Part shown: piece by piece, positions 44,777 to 54,689 of the stretch
Numbering within the stretch: position 1 is the first letter of the stretch
Layout: every line of letters starts with the position of its first letter
Origin: an uncultured Hyphomonadaceae bacterium
Lineage (GTDB): Bacteria > Pseudomonadota > Alphaproteobacteria > Caulobacterales > Maricaulaceae
Length of the DNA stretch: 64,000 nt
Assembly: GCA_913058335.1 (NCBI GenBank)
Contig: CAJXPX010000006.1
Coordinates: 141,900 to 205,899, forward strand
Direction: 5' to 3'
The notes under the pieces: model-generated
Told to the model about the DNA's origin: nothing
Seen by the model: the letters and a program-made list of their open reading frames with translations, nothing else
Databases searched by the model: none
Position numbers and translations under genes: made by a program

Positions 44777-45484
44777 ATGAAACACACAGAATTAAAGACA
44801 GCGCCACTTAACGCCTTTAAAACACTTCGGGCTCCTATTCTATGCGGGCAGAATCTTAACGATGTTAAAAACCTTGAGAGATCAATTCTGGAATTTGGGC
44901 TGATGTCACCCGTTATTGTGTCGGTTGCCGGGAAGGATCTTGTTGTTATTGACGGGAAAAAGCGCCTCGCAGCGATTAAACGCCTGTCTTTTGCTGGTAC
45001 ATTGCCGCGCAGCCTTGTTAATATTCCTTATATTTTGACCGCTGAAGCCAAACAAATGGATTTTCGGGCGGCCTCCGTTTTCTCCGGTCGTGACCTCTAT
45101 CAAGCCGTCATGGAGCTGAAGGCATCCGGAAACGCGATTGAAAAGATTGCCGAGCGGCTCTATTTGGATCGACGCTCAGTGAATGAAACGATTAGCCTAT
45201 CACGGCTCTCTACCCGGCTGCGTCAAGCCTACTTCGCCAAGACTATTTCATTTGAACAGGCTCTGGCTTTTACCGCTTTGCCTGACAAGGCCGCTCAAGA
45301 CGCTCTTTTAATTCGACTTGGCCCATTTGCAAAACCACACGATATTCTCGAAACGATACGGGAAGATAAAAAACAAGCTGAAATCAGAGCGGAAGAAAAG
45401 TGCGAAAATAATGTCTTTAGCCTGCCTCTACTCGAAAACAGCTATACGGATTACGCGCATATATCTTCCAAGGTCGCCGCTTAA
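44777..45484 (+). CDS. Orphan ParB-like protein
   Basis: A 235-residue protein with an N-terminal ParB/sulfiredoxin-like domain (about 15-100: LERSILEFGLMSPVIVSV and VVIDGKKRLAAIKRL) and a helix-turn-helix (about 120-150: KIAERLYLDRRSVNETISLS). There is no parA neighbour, and the canonical ParB C-terminal dimer domain is not evident; the family resembles plasmid-type ParB or KorB-like regulators. A very strong ribosome site (GGAAGAGG) precedes ATG 44777. The 183-base upstream region is AT-rich, with a CtrA-like half-site TTAACCAT (44694-44701). Confidence 0.8.
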   Translation: MKHTELKTAPLNAFKTLRAPILCGQNLNDVKNLERSILEFGLMSPVIVSVAGKDLVVIDGKKRLAAIKRLSFAGTLPRSLVNIPYILTAEAKQMDFRAASVFSGRDLYQAVMELKASGNAIEKIAERLYLDRRSVNETISLSRLSTRLRQAYFAKTISFEQALAFTALPDKAAQDALLIRLGPFAKPHDILETIREDKKQAEIRAEEKCENNVFSLPLLENSYTDYAHISSKVAA

Positions 45485-45496
45485 ACCTATAATTAT

Positions 45497-45958
45497 TTAA
45501 TTCAGCTTTTTATCGGATTTACTCTCTTCCGGAACATAAACATCTGGGAGAGGCGCAATACTAACGCCTTCTTCAGCCAGTTCGGACGCTTCGCGGAGGG
45601 AGGCTTTTCCGTATATCCCACGGCTTTCTTTTTCGCCGTAATGCATAGCCCGTGCTTCATCTGCAAATTTATCGCCAACATTTTCGCAATTTTTTCTAAT
45701 CTCTGCCTTTACCGCCTCAGCCATTTTCCTGGCTTCCGCGCTCATAACGGATAAAGATTTCTGGTGCGTCTCGCGGGTTTGCTCCTTTTTGCGAGACGTT
45801 GTCACATTCGGGGCCATGATCGTTTTTCTTACCTCAGAGCTCGCGCAAACGGCGCAGCAGAGCAAACCCTCTTTCTCCTGCCGATCATAATCGGAGGAGT
45901 TGGAAAACCACGCCTCAAAAACGTGTTCTTTTTCGCATATGAGATCATATCGGATCAT
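45497..45958 (-). CDS. DUF1178 family protein
   Basis: The 153-residue protein opens with IRYDLICEKEHVFEAWF and a CCAVCASSEV zinc-knuckle-like pair of cysteines (about 34-37), then AEARKMAEAVKAEIRKNCENV and ADEARAMHYGEKESRGIYG, the conserved DUF1178 core. The function is unknown. In Alphaproteobacteria it regularly follows the nitrilase-like gene, as here, on the same strand. The C-terminus is charged and not conserved. Confidence 0.9.
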   Translation of the reverse strand: MIRYDLICEKEHVFEAWFSNSSDYDRQEKEGLLCCAVCASSEVRKTIMAPNVTTSRKKEQTRETHQKSLSVMSAEARKMAEAVKAEIRKNCENVGDKFADEARAMHYGEKESRGIYGKASLREASELAEEGVSIAPLPDVYVPEESKSDKKLN

Positions 45959-46029
45959 AGATTTAATTTAAGAACGCTTCTGAATTTTCCAAGGGTGCCC
46001 TGTCAGGCCAAGCTCTAAACAAGCAAGCT

Positions 46030-46833
46030 CTAGAATGGCCGGGTATCCGCCCAGGCCGGAATACGTTTGCGCGCTTTTTCCACCTCGGACAGATCAATCT
46101 CTGCTACCACATACCCTGACCGATCATGATCAAGTTCTGCAATAATATCTCCCCAAGGATCGATCACTTTGGAATGGCCCCAAGTCGTACGTCCATCAGC
46201 GTGCGTGCCGCCTTGCGCTGCGGCGAGAACAAAGCTCCCTGTTTCTATAGCTCGCGCCCGCAAGAGAATATCCCAATGCGCTCGCCCGGTGGGAACGGTA
46301 AAGGCCGCAGGTATCGTCACAATTTCTGCGCCATTTTGCGCGTAATGACGGTAAAGGGCCGGAAAGCGAAGGTCATAACATATGGACAAACCTATCTTGG
46401 TCTGCCCCACAGCCGTCATGATTGGGCCATCCCCCGCTGTATAAGTCGAGGATTCACGGTAGCTTTCTGTATCAGAAACCTGCGCGTCAAAAAGGTGGAT
46501 TTTATCATAACTTGCTTTGATGACGCCATCAGGCGTGAAGTGAAAAGATCGATTGGCAATCTTATCGCCGTTTTTCAGCGCCATAGAGCCAATCAAGAGA
46601 TTAACTTTCAGTTCCTTAGCTAAATCGGCAAAAGCTCTTACCGCTGGCTCTTTGTCCTGAGAGGATATTTTAGAAAGCAAATCTTTTTTGTCTTTCTGAA
46701 CCAAATGGGTCATTTCAGGAGTCGCAATCAGAGCCGCGCCCTCCGCTGCCGCTGCGCGGATTAACCGGGAAGTTTCGGCAATATTATCACTGACTGTGAT
46801 TCCGGAGCACAGCTGAACAAGACCTACTTTCAT
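46030..46833 (-). CDS. Carbon-nitrogen hydrolase (Nit-type omega-amidase family)
   Basis: This 267-residue nitrilase-superfamily amidase has the full Glu-Lys-Cys triad: ATPEMTHL (Glu), YDKIHLFDAQV (Lys) and LSICYDLRFPALYR (Cys). It fits the Nit1 branch, which in mammals hydrolyses deaminated glutathione; the bacterial homologues near grxC probably do the same metabolite repair. It begins 3 bases after the grxC stop, so they are cotranscribed. Confidence 0.93.
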   Translation of the reverse strand: MKVGLVQLCSGITVSDNIAETSRLIRAAAAEGAALIATPEMTHLVQKDKKDLLSKISSQDKEPAVRAFADLAKELKVNLLIGSMALKNGDKIANRSFHFTPDGVIKASYDKIHLFDAQVSDTESYRESSTYTAGDGPIMTAVGQTKIGLSICYDLRFPALYRHYAQNGAEIVTIPAAFTVPTGRAHWDILLRARAIETGSFVLAAAQGGTHADGRTTWGHSKVIDPWGDIIAELDHDRSGYVVAEIDLSEVEKARKRIPAWADTRPF

Positions 46834-46836
46834 AGA

Positions 46837-47094
46837 TTAATCCGCCAATAGCGGAGCGAGACCGCCTTTTTCTTCCAAAGCATAGAGGTCGTCACACCCA
46901 CCGATATGTTTGTCATCAATGAAGATTTGCGGGAAGGTATTGGCCCCACCGGAGCGCTCCCGCATCTCTGCCCGCTTGTTTGGATTCATAGCGGCCGGAA
47001 TATTAATGACGTCCACACCTTTGCTTTTCAAAAGCACTTTGGCACGAATACAAAATGGGCAACCCATTTTCGAATACATTTCAACTTTTGCCAT
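46837..47094 (-). CDS. grxC: Glutaredoxin 3
   Basis: An 85-residue glutaredoxin with active site CPFC (residues 11-14, the second position Phe instead of the usual Tyr), the TFPQIFIDDKHIGGCDDL glutathione-binding region and TVP-like cis-proline in FPQ. Start is ATG 47092-47094 with AAGGA upstream; a TTG just before adds one residue. It overlaps the end of comF by 14 bases. Role: glutathione-dependent reduction of disulfides. Confidence 0.94.
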   Translation of the reverse strand: MAKVEMYSKMGCPFCIRAKVLLKSKGVDVINIPAAMNPNKRAEMRERSGGANTFPQIFIDDKHIGGCDDLYALEEKGGLAPLLAD

Positions 47095-47896
47095 CAAAAA
47101 CGTCCTTATTTTGCCAGTCTTTAACCTGAGAGTCTTTATCCTGAGAGTCTTTTTGACTCCGCTTGTCTCTAATTACTCGGGCTAGACATAGGGCGTCCAC
47201 CCGATTTGCGCCAGAGCGTAACAGTACAGAGGCGCAGGCGTCTAGGGTGGCCCCCGTCGTCATTACATCGTCAATCAAGATGATATTTGCACCGCTCAAT
47301 CTCTCTTTTGCGGCCTCTACGACGGTAAAAGCGCCCTGAACATTGCGTTTCCGCCCAGCTGCCGATTGCCCGCCTTGTGATTCCGTCGCCCGAATGCGGC
47401 GTAAGGCCTCCGTTTCAAATGACGCATTTGTAATATGGCTAAGAGCCCGTCCAAGCAGGACAGACTGGTTGTAGCGCCGCTTTATACGCCGCGTCCGGTA
47501 CAAAGGAACCGGCACGATGAAATCAGCTTTTGGCAGAAACCTTCGTCCCGCTCGGCGTAATTGCGCGGCAAAGCGGGAAAGATTCTCCGTCCGGCCACCA
47601 TGTTTAAAAGATAGAATTATATCCCGCGATCCATCATCATATATAAAGGCGGCACGCGCCGATGTGAAACGCGGCGGGCTGGCTAAGCATCCGGCGCAAA
47701 GTGCGCCAGCGCCTACCGCATATTCAAACGGAAAACCACAGATGTCGCAGCAAGGCTCATCCAGATACTGGATGTCTTCCCAGTCTTTATCATCTTTGCT
47801 GAACGGGTCTTGGGGTGGTAGAACAATATCCAGCCCCGCTTTGACAACTCCCCTTGTGACAGATTGCACCGCCGTGAACGCTTCCCTTTTGCCCAT
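47081..47896 (-). CDS. comF: ComF-family phosphoribosyltransferase-like protein
   Basis: A 271-residue protein with an N-terminal zinc ribbon (CCDICGFPF and CAGC) and a type I phosphoribosyltransferase domain with PRPP loop NIILIDDVMTTGATL (about 206-220). ComF is needed for DNA uptake in competent bacteria, though the alphaproteobacterial role is unproven. The last 25 residues are odd: a 5-residue repeat KDSQD-KDSQV-KDWQN-KDVFD coded by 15-base units (47108-47152) and overlapping the grxC start. Confidence 0.9.
   Translation of the reverse strand: MGKREAFTAVQSVTRGVVKAGLDIVLPPQDPFSKDDKDWEDIQYLDEPCCDICGFPFEYAVGAGALCAGCLASPPRFTSARAAFIYDDGSRDIILSFKHGGRTENLSRFAAQLRRAGRRFLPKADFIVPVPLYRTRRIKRRYNQSVLLGRALSHITNASFETEALRRIRATESQGGQSAAGRKRNVQGAFTVVEAAKERLSGANIILIDDVMTTGATLDACASVLLRSGANRVDALCLARVIRDKRSQKDSQDKDSQVKDWQNKDVFDGKS
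47108..47152 (-). repeat. Three 15-base tandem units at the end of comF
   Basis: Units 47138-47152, 47123-47137 and 47108-47122 differ at one base between the first two and at several in the third. They keep the comF frame and code KDSQx-like pentapeptides. Confidence 0.8.
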
Positions 47897-47916
47897 GTCC
47901 CCCTCATATACGGGTC

Positions 47917-48756
47917 ATGGAAAAAACGAAAGTCCCCCAGATATTTGATGAAAAGGCTCAAACTCTCACGCGCAACCGGGCTCAAAACCGTATGACCAAA
48001 AACGGCCCGTCCTTCTTGCTCACCCGTGCAGCAGAAGACGCCGCCTCGCGTATTGCCGATATCAACCGTCAGTTTGAACGAGGCGTGGTTCTCTCCCCAG
48101 TCGATATGCGGGCGACAATTCTCTCCGACCTTCCCTCAGGCCGTCAGCCAAAAAAACTGGACTGGCAAGATAGGTTAGAAGGCGTGAACGGCGAATATGA
48201 CCTCATCATCAGCCTCTTGGAATTGCAAACCGAAAATGACTTGCCCGGAGCTTTGGTGCGATTGCGGCAACATCTGGAAGCCGACGGTCTTTTTACCGCC
48301 GCGCTCTTTGGCGGGGATAGCCTCTCTAATTTGCGGCAAACCCTCTATACCGCCGACAGCGCCATTTTCGGCGGCGCAACGGCGCGAGTTTATCCAATGA
48401 TTGACCACCAGCAGGCCGCCGCTCTTTTGGGGCGGGCCGGACTAAGCTTACCGGTTGTCGATAAAGACCGGGTCAACGTCACCTATGGAAAATTAAAAAC
48501 ATTGGTGAACGACCTCCGCGACCTCGGCCTGACCAACACACTTACCGCCAGACATAAAGCGCCGCTCCCGAAAGGGTATTTAGAAGCTATCGAGGCCGCT
48601 TATCCGAAAACAGATGACGGAAAATTTCCCTCCCAATTCGAAATCCTCTGGCTTACAGGCTGGAGCCCGCATGAAAGCCAGCAAAAGCCACTTAAACCGG
48701 GAAGTGCTAAAATGAGGTTAGCCGACGCGTTAGGGACGGATGAGAAGAAGGTTTAA
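47917..48756 (+). CDS. NDUFAF5/BioC-like methyltransferase family protein with degenerate SAM motif
   Basis: This 279-residue protein matches alphaproteobacterial SAM-methyltransferase-like proteins beside comF: the opening FDEKAQTLTRNRAQNRM, then EYDLIISLLELQTENDLPGAL, LFTAALFGGDSLSNLRQTLY and the invariant end SPHESQQKPLKPGSA. Where motif I should read with a glycine-rich loop, it has VVLSPVDMRATIL, and the span to motif II is short, so SAM binding may be lost. The mitochondrial relative NDUFAF5 hydroxylates a complex I subunit rather than methylating. It diverges from comF by 20 bases. Confidence 0.8.
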   Translation: MEKTKVPQIFDEKAQTLTRNRAQNRMTKNGPSFLLTRAAEDAASRIADINRQFERGVVLSPVDMRATILSDLPSGRQPKKLDWQDRLEGVNGEYDLIISLLELQTENDLPGALVRLRQHLEADGLFTAALFGGDSLSNLRQTLYTADSAIFGGATARVYPMIDHQQAAALLGRAGLSLPVVDKDRVNVTYGKLKTLVNDLRDLGLTNTLTARHKAPLPKGYLEAIEAAYPKTDDGKFPSQFEILWLTGWSPHESQQKPLKPGSAKMRLADALGTDEKKV

Positions 48757-48858
48757 GACTACCAGCCATCCTGCTCACCTCGCCAGACGAGAGATCCGGG
48801 CAGGAGAGTTAGGGCTGAACATCAAAATTTTATCCTATGTGTTATGAATAGGACTTGT

Positions 48859-49302
48859 TTATACCGCAAACCGCTTGCCGCTCGGCAACCGATCCGATAA
48901 TTCCTGCGCCAACTCGACATCCGCTGCGACCAAATCCAATTCTACAATTTGGTTGGGATAAAGCCATTTAATGCCTTGCCCCTCTTTCGGAACCGCGAAT
49001 CCGTCCCATTGGCGGCAGAGATAGAGCGGCATGAAGAGGTGAAAATCGGGATAGGCGTAAGAGGTAAAGGAGAAAGGCTGAAGACAGCTTTCGCAAGGCT
49101 CTAATCCGAGTTCTTCGCGGAGTTCACGGTTGACCGCTTGTTCTGGCGTCTCGCCGTCTTCGACCTTACCGCCGGGAAATTCCCATTGTCCGGCATGGGG
49201 TTTCCCTGTCGGGCGGCGGGTTATTAAAACGCGCCCATCTGGGTCTATCATCGCGGCCGCCGCCACGTAAATCACGGGGCGTTTATTAGATACATCTGGC
49301 AT
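48859..49302 (-). CDS. mutT: Nudix hydrolase, MutT type (8-oxo-dGTP diphosphatase)
   Basis: A 147-residue protein with a complete Nudix box (GKVEDGETPEQAVNRELREE followed by LGL at about residues 46-68) and MutT-like elements ITRRPTGKPHAGQWEFPGG. It removes oxidised dGTP from the nucleotide pool. It follows argJ by 4 bases in the conserved block secA / ppiC-argJ-mutT. A 102-base gap to the convergent methyltransferase-like gene shows no clear terminator. Confidence 0.93.
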   Translation of the reverse strand: MPDVSNKRPVIYVAAAAMIDPDGRVLITRRPTGKPHAGQWEFPGGKVEDGETPEQAVNRELREELGLEPCESCLQPFSFTSYAYPDFHLFMPLYLCRQWDGFAVPKEGQGIKWLYPNQIVELDLVAADVELAQELSDRLPSGKRFAV

Positions 49303-49306
49303 TTAA

Positions 49307-50548
49307 TTAGCTTCTGTAATCCGCGTTGATGTCAATATAGCCGTGTGTTAGATCACAGGTATAAACTTCCGCCTCCCCCTCGCCGAGCCCTAGGTCAACG
49401 CGGATATCTATTTCTGATTCTTTCATATAGGCTGCGCCCTGCGCCTCTGTGTAATCCGCCGCCGCTTCTCCGCGTTCTGCCAAAAGATGCGGGCCTATCC
49501 AGATGGAGAGTTTATCGCGCTCGGCGGGTTCACCCGCTTTTCCGACCGCCATAACGATGCGTCCCCAATTCGCGTCTTGTCCCGCAATCGCGGTTTTAAC
49601 AAGCGGGGAATTGGCAATGCTGAGGCCTATGTTTTTGGCCGAGGCGTCAGATACAGCCCCTGAAATATGAATGGTGACAAATTTAGTAATCCCCTCTCCG
49701 TCTTTCACAATTTGCAGAGCCAAGTCCTTCATCACCGAATGAAGCGCCTGTTTAAATCCGGTTAGACATGGCTCATTTGCGTCTTTGCACATAGCATTTT
49801 CGGCTTGCCCGCTGGCGAGCAAAAGGAGCGTGTCAGACGTGGAAGTATCGCTATCGACTGTGATAGAATTAAAGCTTGTCTCCACCAGCTCCGAGAGCAT
49901 GTCTTGCAATGCAGGTTTTGAAATTGCGGCGTCCGTCGCGATATAAGCGAGCATTGTCCCCATATCCGGCGCAATCATGCCAGAGCCTTTGGCGATACCG
50001 TTGAGGGTCACTTTTGTCCCCTTAATTTCCGCTGTCGCCGTTGCGCCTTTAGGATGCGTGTCCGTCGTCATGATAGCGCGGGCGGCATCTTCCCATCCAT
50101 CCGCGCGCAAGGTTTTATTTATCTCCGGAAATTTATCGACAAGTTTTGACGCCTCTAACGGCACGCCGATCACGCCCGTTGAGGCAAGCTGTATGGCCTC
50201 TGCGTCTAAGCCAAAGATTTTTGCCGCGCCCTCTGCGGTTTCGATAACCGCGTCGCGGCTTTTCTGTCCGCCGAACACATTAGCGGTTCCGGAGTTGACA
50301 ATAACCAGACTCGGCCCATCCGTCGTAATGTTTAAAGCTTTTCGTGACCAATCCACTGGCGCACCGGGGCAGAGATTTTTTGTGAAAACCCCAGCTATCG
50401 TCGTTCCGACCTCGGCGCGTAGAACCCAAAGATCGGTGCGGCCCTTATATCGGATGCCCGCCTCCGCCGTTGCCATAGTAAATCCTTTAATCGGCGGCAA
50501 GATTGGGAAGTCTTCTGGAGCGAAAGGGGAGAGTTTATAATCAGCCAT
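49307..50548 (-). CDS. argJ: Bifunctional ornithine acetyltransferase / N-acetylglutamate synthase
   Basis: This 413-residue enzyme recycles acetyl groups in arginine synthesis and self-cleaves into two chains before a threonine. The site is in KGSGMIAPDMGTMLAYIATD (about residue 194); the usual ATML is GTML here, keeping the nucleophile. Other signatures are the N-terminal KGFTMATAEAGIRYKGRTDL and the C-terminal YTCDLTHGYIDINADYRS. Its start overlaps the ppiC end by 8 bases. Confidence 0.96.
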   Translation of the reverse strand: MADYKLSPFAPEDFPILPPIKGFTMATAEAGIRYKGRTDLWVLRAEVGTTIAGVFTKNLCPGAPVDWSRKALNITTDGPSLVIVNSGTANVFGGQKSRDAVIETAEGAAKIFGLDAEAIQLASTGVIGVPLEASKLVDKFPEINKTLRADGWEDAARAIMTTDTHPKGATATAEIKGTKVTLNGIAKGSGMIAPDMGTMLAYIATDAAISKPALQDMLSELVETSFNSITVDSDTSTSDTLLLLASGQAENAMCKDANEPCLTGFKQALHSVMKDLALQIVKDGEGITKFVTIHISGAVSDASAKNIGLSIANSPLVKTAIAGQDANWGRIVMAVGKAGEPAERDKLSIWIGPHLLAERGEAAADYTEAQGAAYMKESEIDIRVDLGLGEGEAEVYTCDLTHGYIDINADYRS

Positions 50549-51476
50549 CTTGGTCTTCTGTATTTATTTTATCTTCACCCCCGTCTTCAACCTGCTCAGG
50601 GAGTTTGACCTCCCCCCCAGGCGTCAGGGAATAAAAGGTTTCAATCTCGCTTTTGTTTCTAAGGTCTTCCAGCAGCGATTGAATTGCGTCAAAGGTCATG
50701 AATTTTACAATATTCGGGCGAAGCTCTTCAAAACTTCGTGTCGGAGACGCGCGGCGGTTCTGAACCTCTACGATGTGCCAGCCTTGGGACGTTTTGAATG
50801 GATCCGTGCGTTCACCCACAGGGGTCGCAAAGACAACACGAGTAAACTCCCGGCTGAGCATGTCACGGGAAAACCAACCAAGATCACCGCCCTTCTCGCG
50901 GGTTCCTTCATCCGCACTCACGGAGCGGGCGAGCTCTGCAAATCCTTGCCCGTCAGAAAGCGCCGTAACGGCGGCTTGGGCAGAGGCTTCATCACTGAGA
51001 AGAATATGACGCGCTCGGATTTCATCCCCCCTGTCGGCTAACTCAGATTGCTGGTCATACATACGGCGGATTGTCCGCTCATTGACTGTTTCCTTAAGGT
51101 GTTCCTCGACGAGGATGTTACTTAGAATGCGTTCTCGTGCTGCCGCTAAACGGCGTTTGTTTTCGGGCCTCTCATCTAATGCGCGACGTATTGCCGCCTC
51201 TGCTAAAAGACGCTGATCAATCAGCTCTTCCAAAAGTGACTGAAAAGACGGATCGGATTGCGGCAGGCTTTCCCCCGCTTTGATTAATCCTCTCTCGGCC
51301 GCCATGCGTTCGACATCCGCCTGATACAGGGTTGTGCCATCTACTTTCGCAATTTCCACCCTATCAGAGCGGGTGTTTTCAGCTGGGCTGGAGGTATCTG
51401 TTTCGTCTGCCCCTTTTTGGCAAGCACCCAAAACAAGTCCTAAAGTGACTGTCAGGATGAAAAACATTCTAGACAT
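50541..51476 (-). CDS. Lipoprotein parvulin-type peptidyl-prolyl isomerase
   Basis: From ATG 51474-51476, behind an excellent GAGGAGGT, the 311-residue protein has lipobox VLGAC, a SurA-like N-terminal helical chaperone part (about 50-150) and one rotamase domain (RARHILLSDEASAQ to QGWHIVEVQNR, about 165-260). It should act in folding of exported proteins at the periplasmic face, which fits its position divergent from secA. The longer frame to 51551 is unlikely because the ribosome site decides. Confidence 0.92.
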   Translation of the reverse strand: MSRMFFILTVTLGLVLGACQKGADETDTSSPAENTRSDRVEIAKVDGTTLYQADVERMAAERGLIKAGESLPQSDPSFQSLLEELIDQRLLAEAAIRRALDERPENKRRLAAARERILSNILVEEHLKETVNERTIRRMYDQQSELADRGDEIRARHILLSDEASAQAAVTALSDGQGFAELARSVSADEGTREKGGDLGWFSRDMLSREFTRVVFATPVGERTDPFKTSQGWHIVEVQNRRASPTRSFEELRPNIVKFMTFDAIQSLLEDLRNKSEIETFYSLTPGGEVKLPEQVEDGGEDKINTEDQDG

Positions 51477-51671
51477 CGCGTTTACCTCCTCTCGGGCCTT
51501 TCCATTGATTCCAGCAGAATGAACGAGCTTAATGCAGGATATCTGGCCCAATTTATTGACTTACCAAGGGAGGCTTCCTAAGTCGACACAAAGAATGACC
51601 GGGCCTTTGAATACTCGCCGCGGAAAGCCGCCCCGAATATTTTCGACCCCCGCACAAAATCAGGACTTTTC

Positions 51672-54476
51672 ATGTTAGGCATCGCCAAAAAGATTTTCGG
51701 GACTGAAAACGACCGAACGATCAAAAAACTGCGCCCTCTGGTTCAAAAGATCAATGATCTTGAGCCTCAATTCGAGGCTATGAGCGATGATGAACTCAAG
51801 GCCCAAACCGATATTTACAAAAACCGTCTCACAGAGGGCGAGAGTCTAGACGATCTGTTGCCCGAAGCCTTTGCAACTGTCCGCGAGGCGGCTAAACGTA
51901 CCCTTGGACAACGCCATTATGATGTGCAGTTGATTGGCGGCATTACGCTCCACCGCGGCGAAGTTGCCGAAATGCGTACTGGCGAAGGTAAAACGCTAGT
52001 CTCTACTCTCGCCGCCTATCTCAATGCCCTGAGCGGGAAGGGCGTTCATATAGTGACGGTTAACGATTATCTTGCCAAACGAGACGCCGAATGGATGGGA
52101 CAGATTTACGGCTTTCTTGGCCTGACAGTCGATTGCATCAATAATTACGAAGCTTTTGGCAATCAGCGCAAAGCGGCTTATAATTGCGATATCACTTACG
52201 GCACGAATAATGAATTCGGCTTTGATTATTTGCGCGACAACATGAAATTTTCCGTCGAGGAAATGGCGCAGCGTGGACATGTCTATACTATTATCGATGA
52301 AATCGATTCCATCCTGATCGACGAAGCCCGGACGCCACTAATTATTTCCGGTCCGACAGATGACAAATCCGAGCTTTACCGCACGATTGACGGAATTATA
52401 CCCCTAATCAATGAAGAAGGCTATGAAGTTGACGAAAAGGCCCGGACCGCGACCTTTAACGAAGAAGGCAATGAGCAGATCGAAGATTTGCTGAATGAAC
52501 GCGGGCTATTTGAAGGTGAGAGCCTTTATGACGTTGAAAACGTCACCGTGGTTCACCATATTAACCAAGCGTTGAAAGCGCATAAGCTCTATGTCCGCGA
52601 CAAAGATTATATCGTTAAAAACGACGAAGTTGTTTTGATTGACGAATTTACGGGACGGATGATGGATGGCCGACGCCTATCAGACGGACTTCACCAGGCG
52701 ATTGAAGCGAAAGAAAACGTCGATATTAAACCTGAAAACGTCACAATGGCGTCTGTCACTTTGCAGAATTATTTCCGCCTTTATGATAAACTCTCGGGTA
52801 TGACCGGGACGGCCGAAACCGAGGCCGGTGAATTTGCTGAAACTTATGGACTCGAAGTCCTCGTTATCCCCACAAACCGCCCCATCCAACGGATTGATGA
52901 TGAAGACGTCATTTACCGCACTGAGCAAGAAAAATTCAAAGCGATTGTTGATGATATTGAAGAGAAGTCTGCCAAAGGCCAACCTATTCTCGTCGGCACA
53001 GTGTCGATTGAAAAGTCGGAACGCCTGTCAGAATATTTGACCCAGCGCGACGTTCCTCATCGCGTGCTCAACGCCCGCTTCCATGATCAGGAAGCCTCTA
53101 TCGTGGCGCAGGCCGGCGTGCCCGGCTCGGTGACAATCGCGACTAATATGGCCGGACGCGGAACAGATATTCAACTCGGCGGCAATCTAGACATGCGGAT
53201 TCAACAGGAAATTCCGGAAACCACTCAAGACACAGCACGCGCTGATCAAGAAGCTAAGATTAAGGCTGAAATCGCTGAACTTAAGGAAAAAGCGCTGAAT
53301 GCGGGAGGACTTTATGTCCTTGGTACAGAACGCCATGAAAGCCGCCGGATTGACAATCAACTTCGCGGCCGGACTGGACGGCAAGGCGATCCGGGCCGCT
53401 CTAAATTCTATCTCTCCACCGAAGACGATCTCATGCGCATTTTTGGCGGTGACCGCTTAAAATCAATGATGAGTTCCATGAAATTTGAAGAGGGTGAACA
53501 TCTGACCAACCGCTTCATGTCAAAAGCCGTTGAGCGCGCTCAAGTTCGGGTCGAACAACGCAATTTCGACATTCGAAAAAATCTGCTTAAATATGATGAT
53601 GTCATGAATGATCAGCGCAGAACCATTTTTGAACAGCGTATGGAATTCATGACGGATGATGATGTCTCCGATGTGATCGAAGATTTCCGCCACCAACTCT
53701 GCGAAGACCTGATCGCAACCCATATTCCGAAAAAAGCTTATGCCGAGCAATGGGATGTCGAAGGTCTCAATACCGCCGTCAAAGAAGCGGTTATGATGGA
53801 TGTCCCCTTCGATAAATGGGCCGCAGAAGAAGGCATCGCCGATGAAGAAATGCTTTCTCGCTTGAAAAAAGCCGGCGACGATGCCTTTGATCAACTCTCA
53901 AATGGCTTGGATGATTCTGAAATGCTCCGCGCACAGAAACAAATTCTTTTGCAGGTAATTGATAAAAACTGGCGCGAACATTTGCAGCAGCTCGACAGTC
54001 TAAAATCCGTGATTGGGATGCGGGCTTATGGCCAGCGCGATCCGTTAAATGAATACAAATCCGAAGCCTTCACCCTGTTCGATAATTTGCTCACAAGCCT
54101 GCGCGAAGACGTCACCAAAGCGATGATGAACCTGCTTTTGAATGTGCAAATGCAAAGACAGCAGCGCGCCCAGAGCGAACAGCAAGCCGCCACGCAACAA
54201 GCCGCACAAAATGCCTCCCAGACATTGAACAATGAGTCCGGCCAAAACACGGCTCCAGCCGCGCGGCGGGCCAGATCACCTATGGATATGGTCGGGACCG
54301 CCACGGCGTCTGGGGCATCTGCATCAGAAGCACCTTCTAATTCGGATCTGGACGCCGAGCCGACACAAGCCTCAACAGGGGAGCTGACTAAAGAACAATT
54401 AATTGGTGTCAGCCGAAACTCCCTTTGTCCCTGTGGCTCTGGTAAGAAGTTTAAGCACTGCCACGGCAAACTCTAG
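51672..54476 (+). CDS. secA: Preprotein translocase ATPase SecA
   Basis: A 934-residue motor of the Sec pathway. Walker A is [13 protein letters not shown] (about 101-113), the DEAD-like [17 protein letters not shown] follows, then the preprotein-binding and second motor domain with [24 protein letters not shown] and [11 protein letters not shown]. After a Gln/Ala-rich linker (about 835-910) the chain ends in the zinc SEC-C motif [14 protein letters not shown], which binds SecB and lipids. The 195-base divergent space to ppiC must hold its promoter. Confidence 0.98.
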   Translation: MLGIAKKIFGTENDRTIKKLRPLVQKINDLEPQFEAMSDDELKAQTDIYKNRLTEGESLDDLLPEAFATVREAAKRTLGQRHYDVQLIGGITLHRGEVAEMRTGEGKTLVSTLAAYLNALSGKGVHIVTVNDYLAKRDAEWMGQIYGFLGLTVDCINNYEAFGNQRKAAYNCDITYGTNNEFGFDYLRDNMKFSVEEMAQRGHVYTIIDEIDSILIDEARTPLIISGPTDDKSELYRTIDGIIPLINEEGYEVDEKARTATFNEEGNEQIEDLLNERGLFEGESLYDVENVTVVHHINQALKAHKLYVRDKDYIVKNDEVVLIDEFTGRMMDGRRLSDGLHQAIEAKENVDIKPENVTMASVTLQNYFRLYDKLSGMTGTAETEAGEFAETYGLEVLVIPTNRPIQRIDDEDVIYRTEQEKFKAIVDDIEEKSAKGQPILVGTVSIEKSERLSEYLTQRDVPHRVLNARFHDQEASIVAQAGVPGSVTIATNMAGRGTDIQLGGNLDMRIQQEIPETTQDTARADQEAKIKAEIAELKEKALNAGGLYVLGTERHESRRIDNQLRGRTGRQGDPGRSKFYLSTEDDLMRIFGGDRLKSMMSSMKFEEGEHLTNRFMSKAVERAQVRVEQRNFDIRKNLLKYDDVMNDQRRTIFEQRMEFMTDDDVSDVIEDFRHQLCEDLIATHIPKKAYAEQWDVEGLNTAVKEAVMMDVPFDKWAAEEGIADEEMLSRLKKAGDDAFDQLSNGLDDSEMLRAQKQILLQVIDKNWREHLQQLDSLKSVIGMRAYGQRDPLNEYKSEAFTLFDNLLTSLREDVTKAMMNLLLNVQMQRQQRAQSEQQAATQQAAQNASQTLNNESGQNTAPAARRARSPMDMVGTATASGASASEAPSNSDLDAEPTQASTGELTKEQLIGVSRNSLCPCGSGKKFKHCHGKL

Positions 54477-54689
54477 AGACGAGTAAATTTTCTGCTTTTA
54501 AAAACCCTGCTTGGGCAGTGCGAATAATTTCGTGTAAAATTGCCCCTTTAAATCTTCTTGATGGAAAAACTGGGTTTGCTATAAATTGTTGAAAATGAAC
54601 CTTTTCATTTAAGTGCCTCACTTATCTGCAAGTCTCGGTGTGAAGAATATTGCTTATGGTTTCATTTCGATGTTTGAAAGTAGGGTTTC

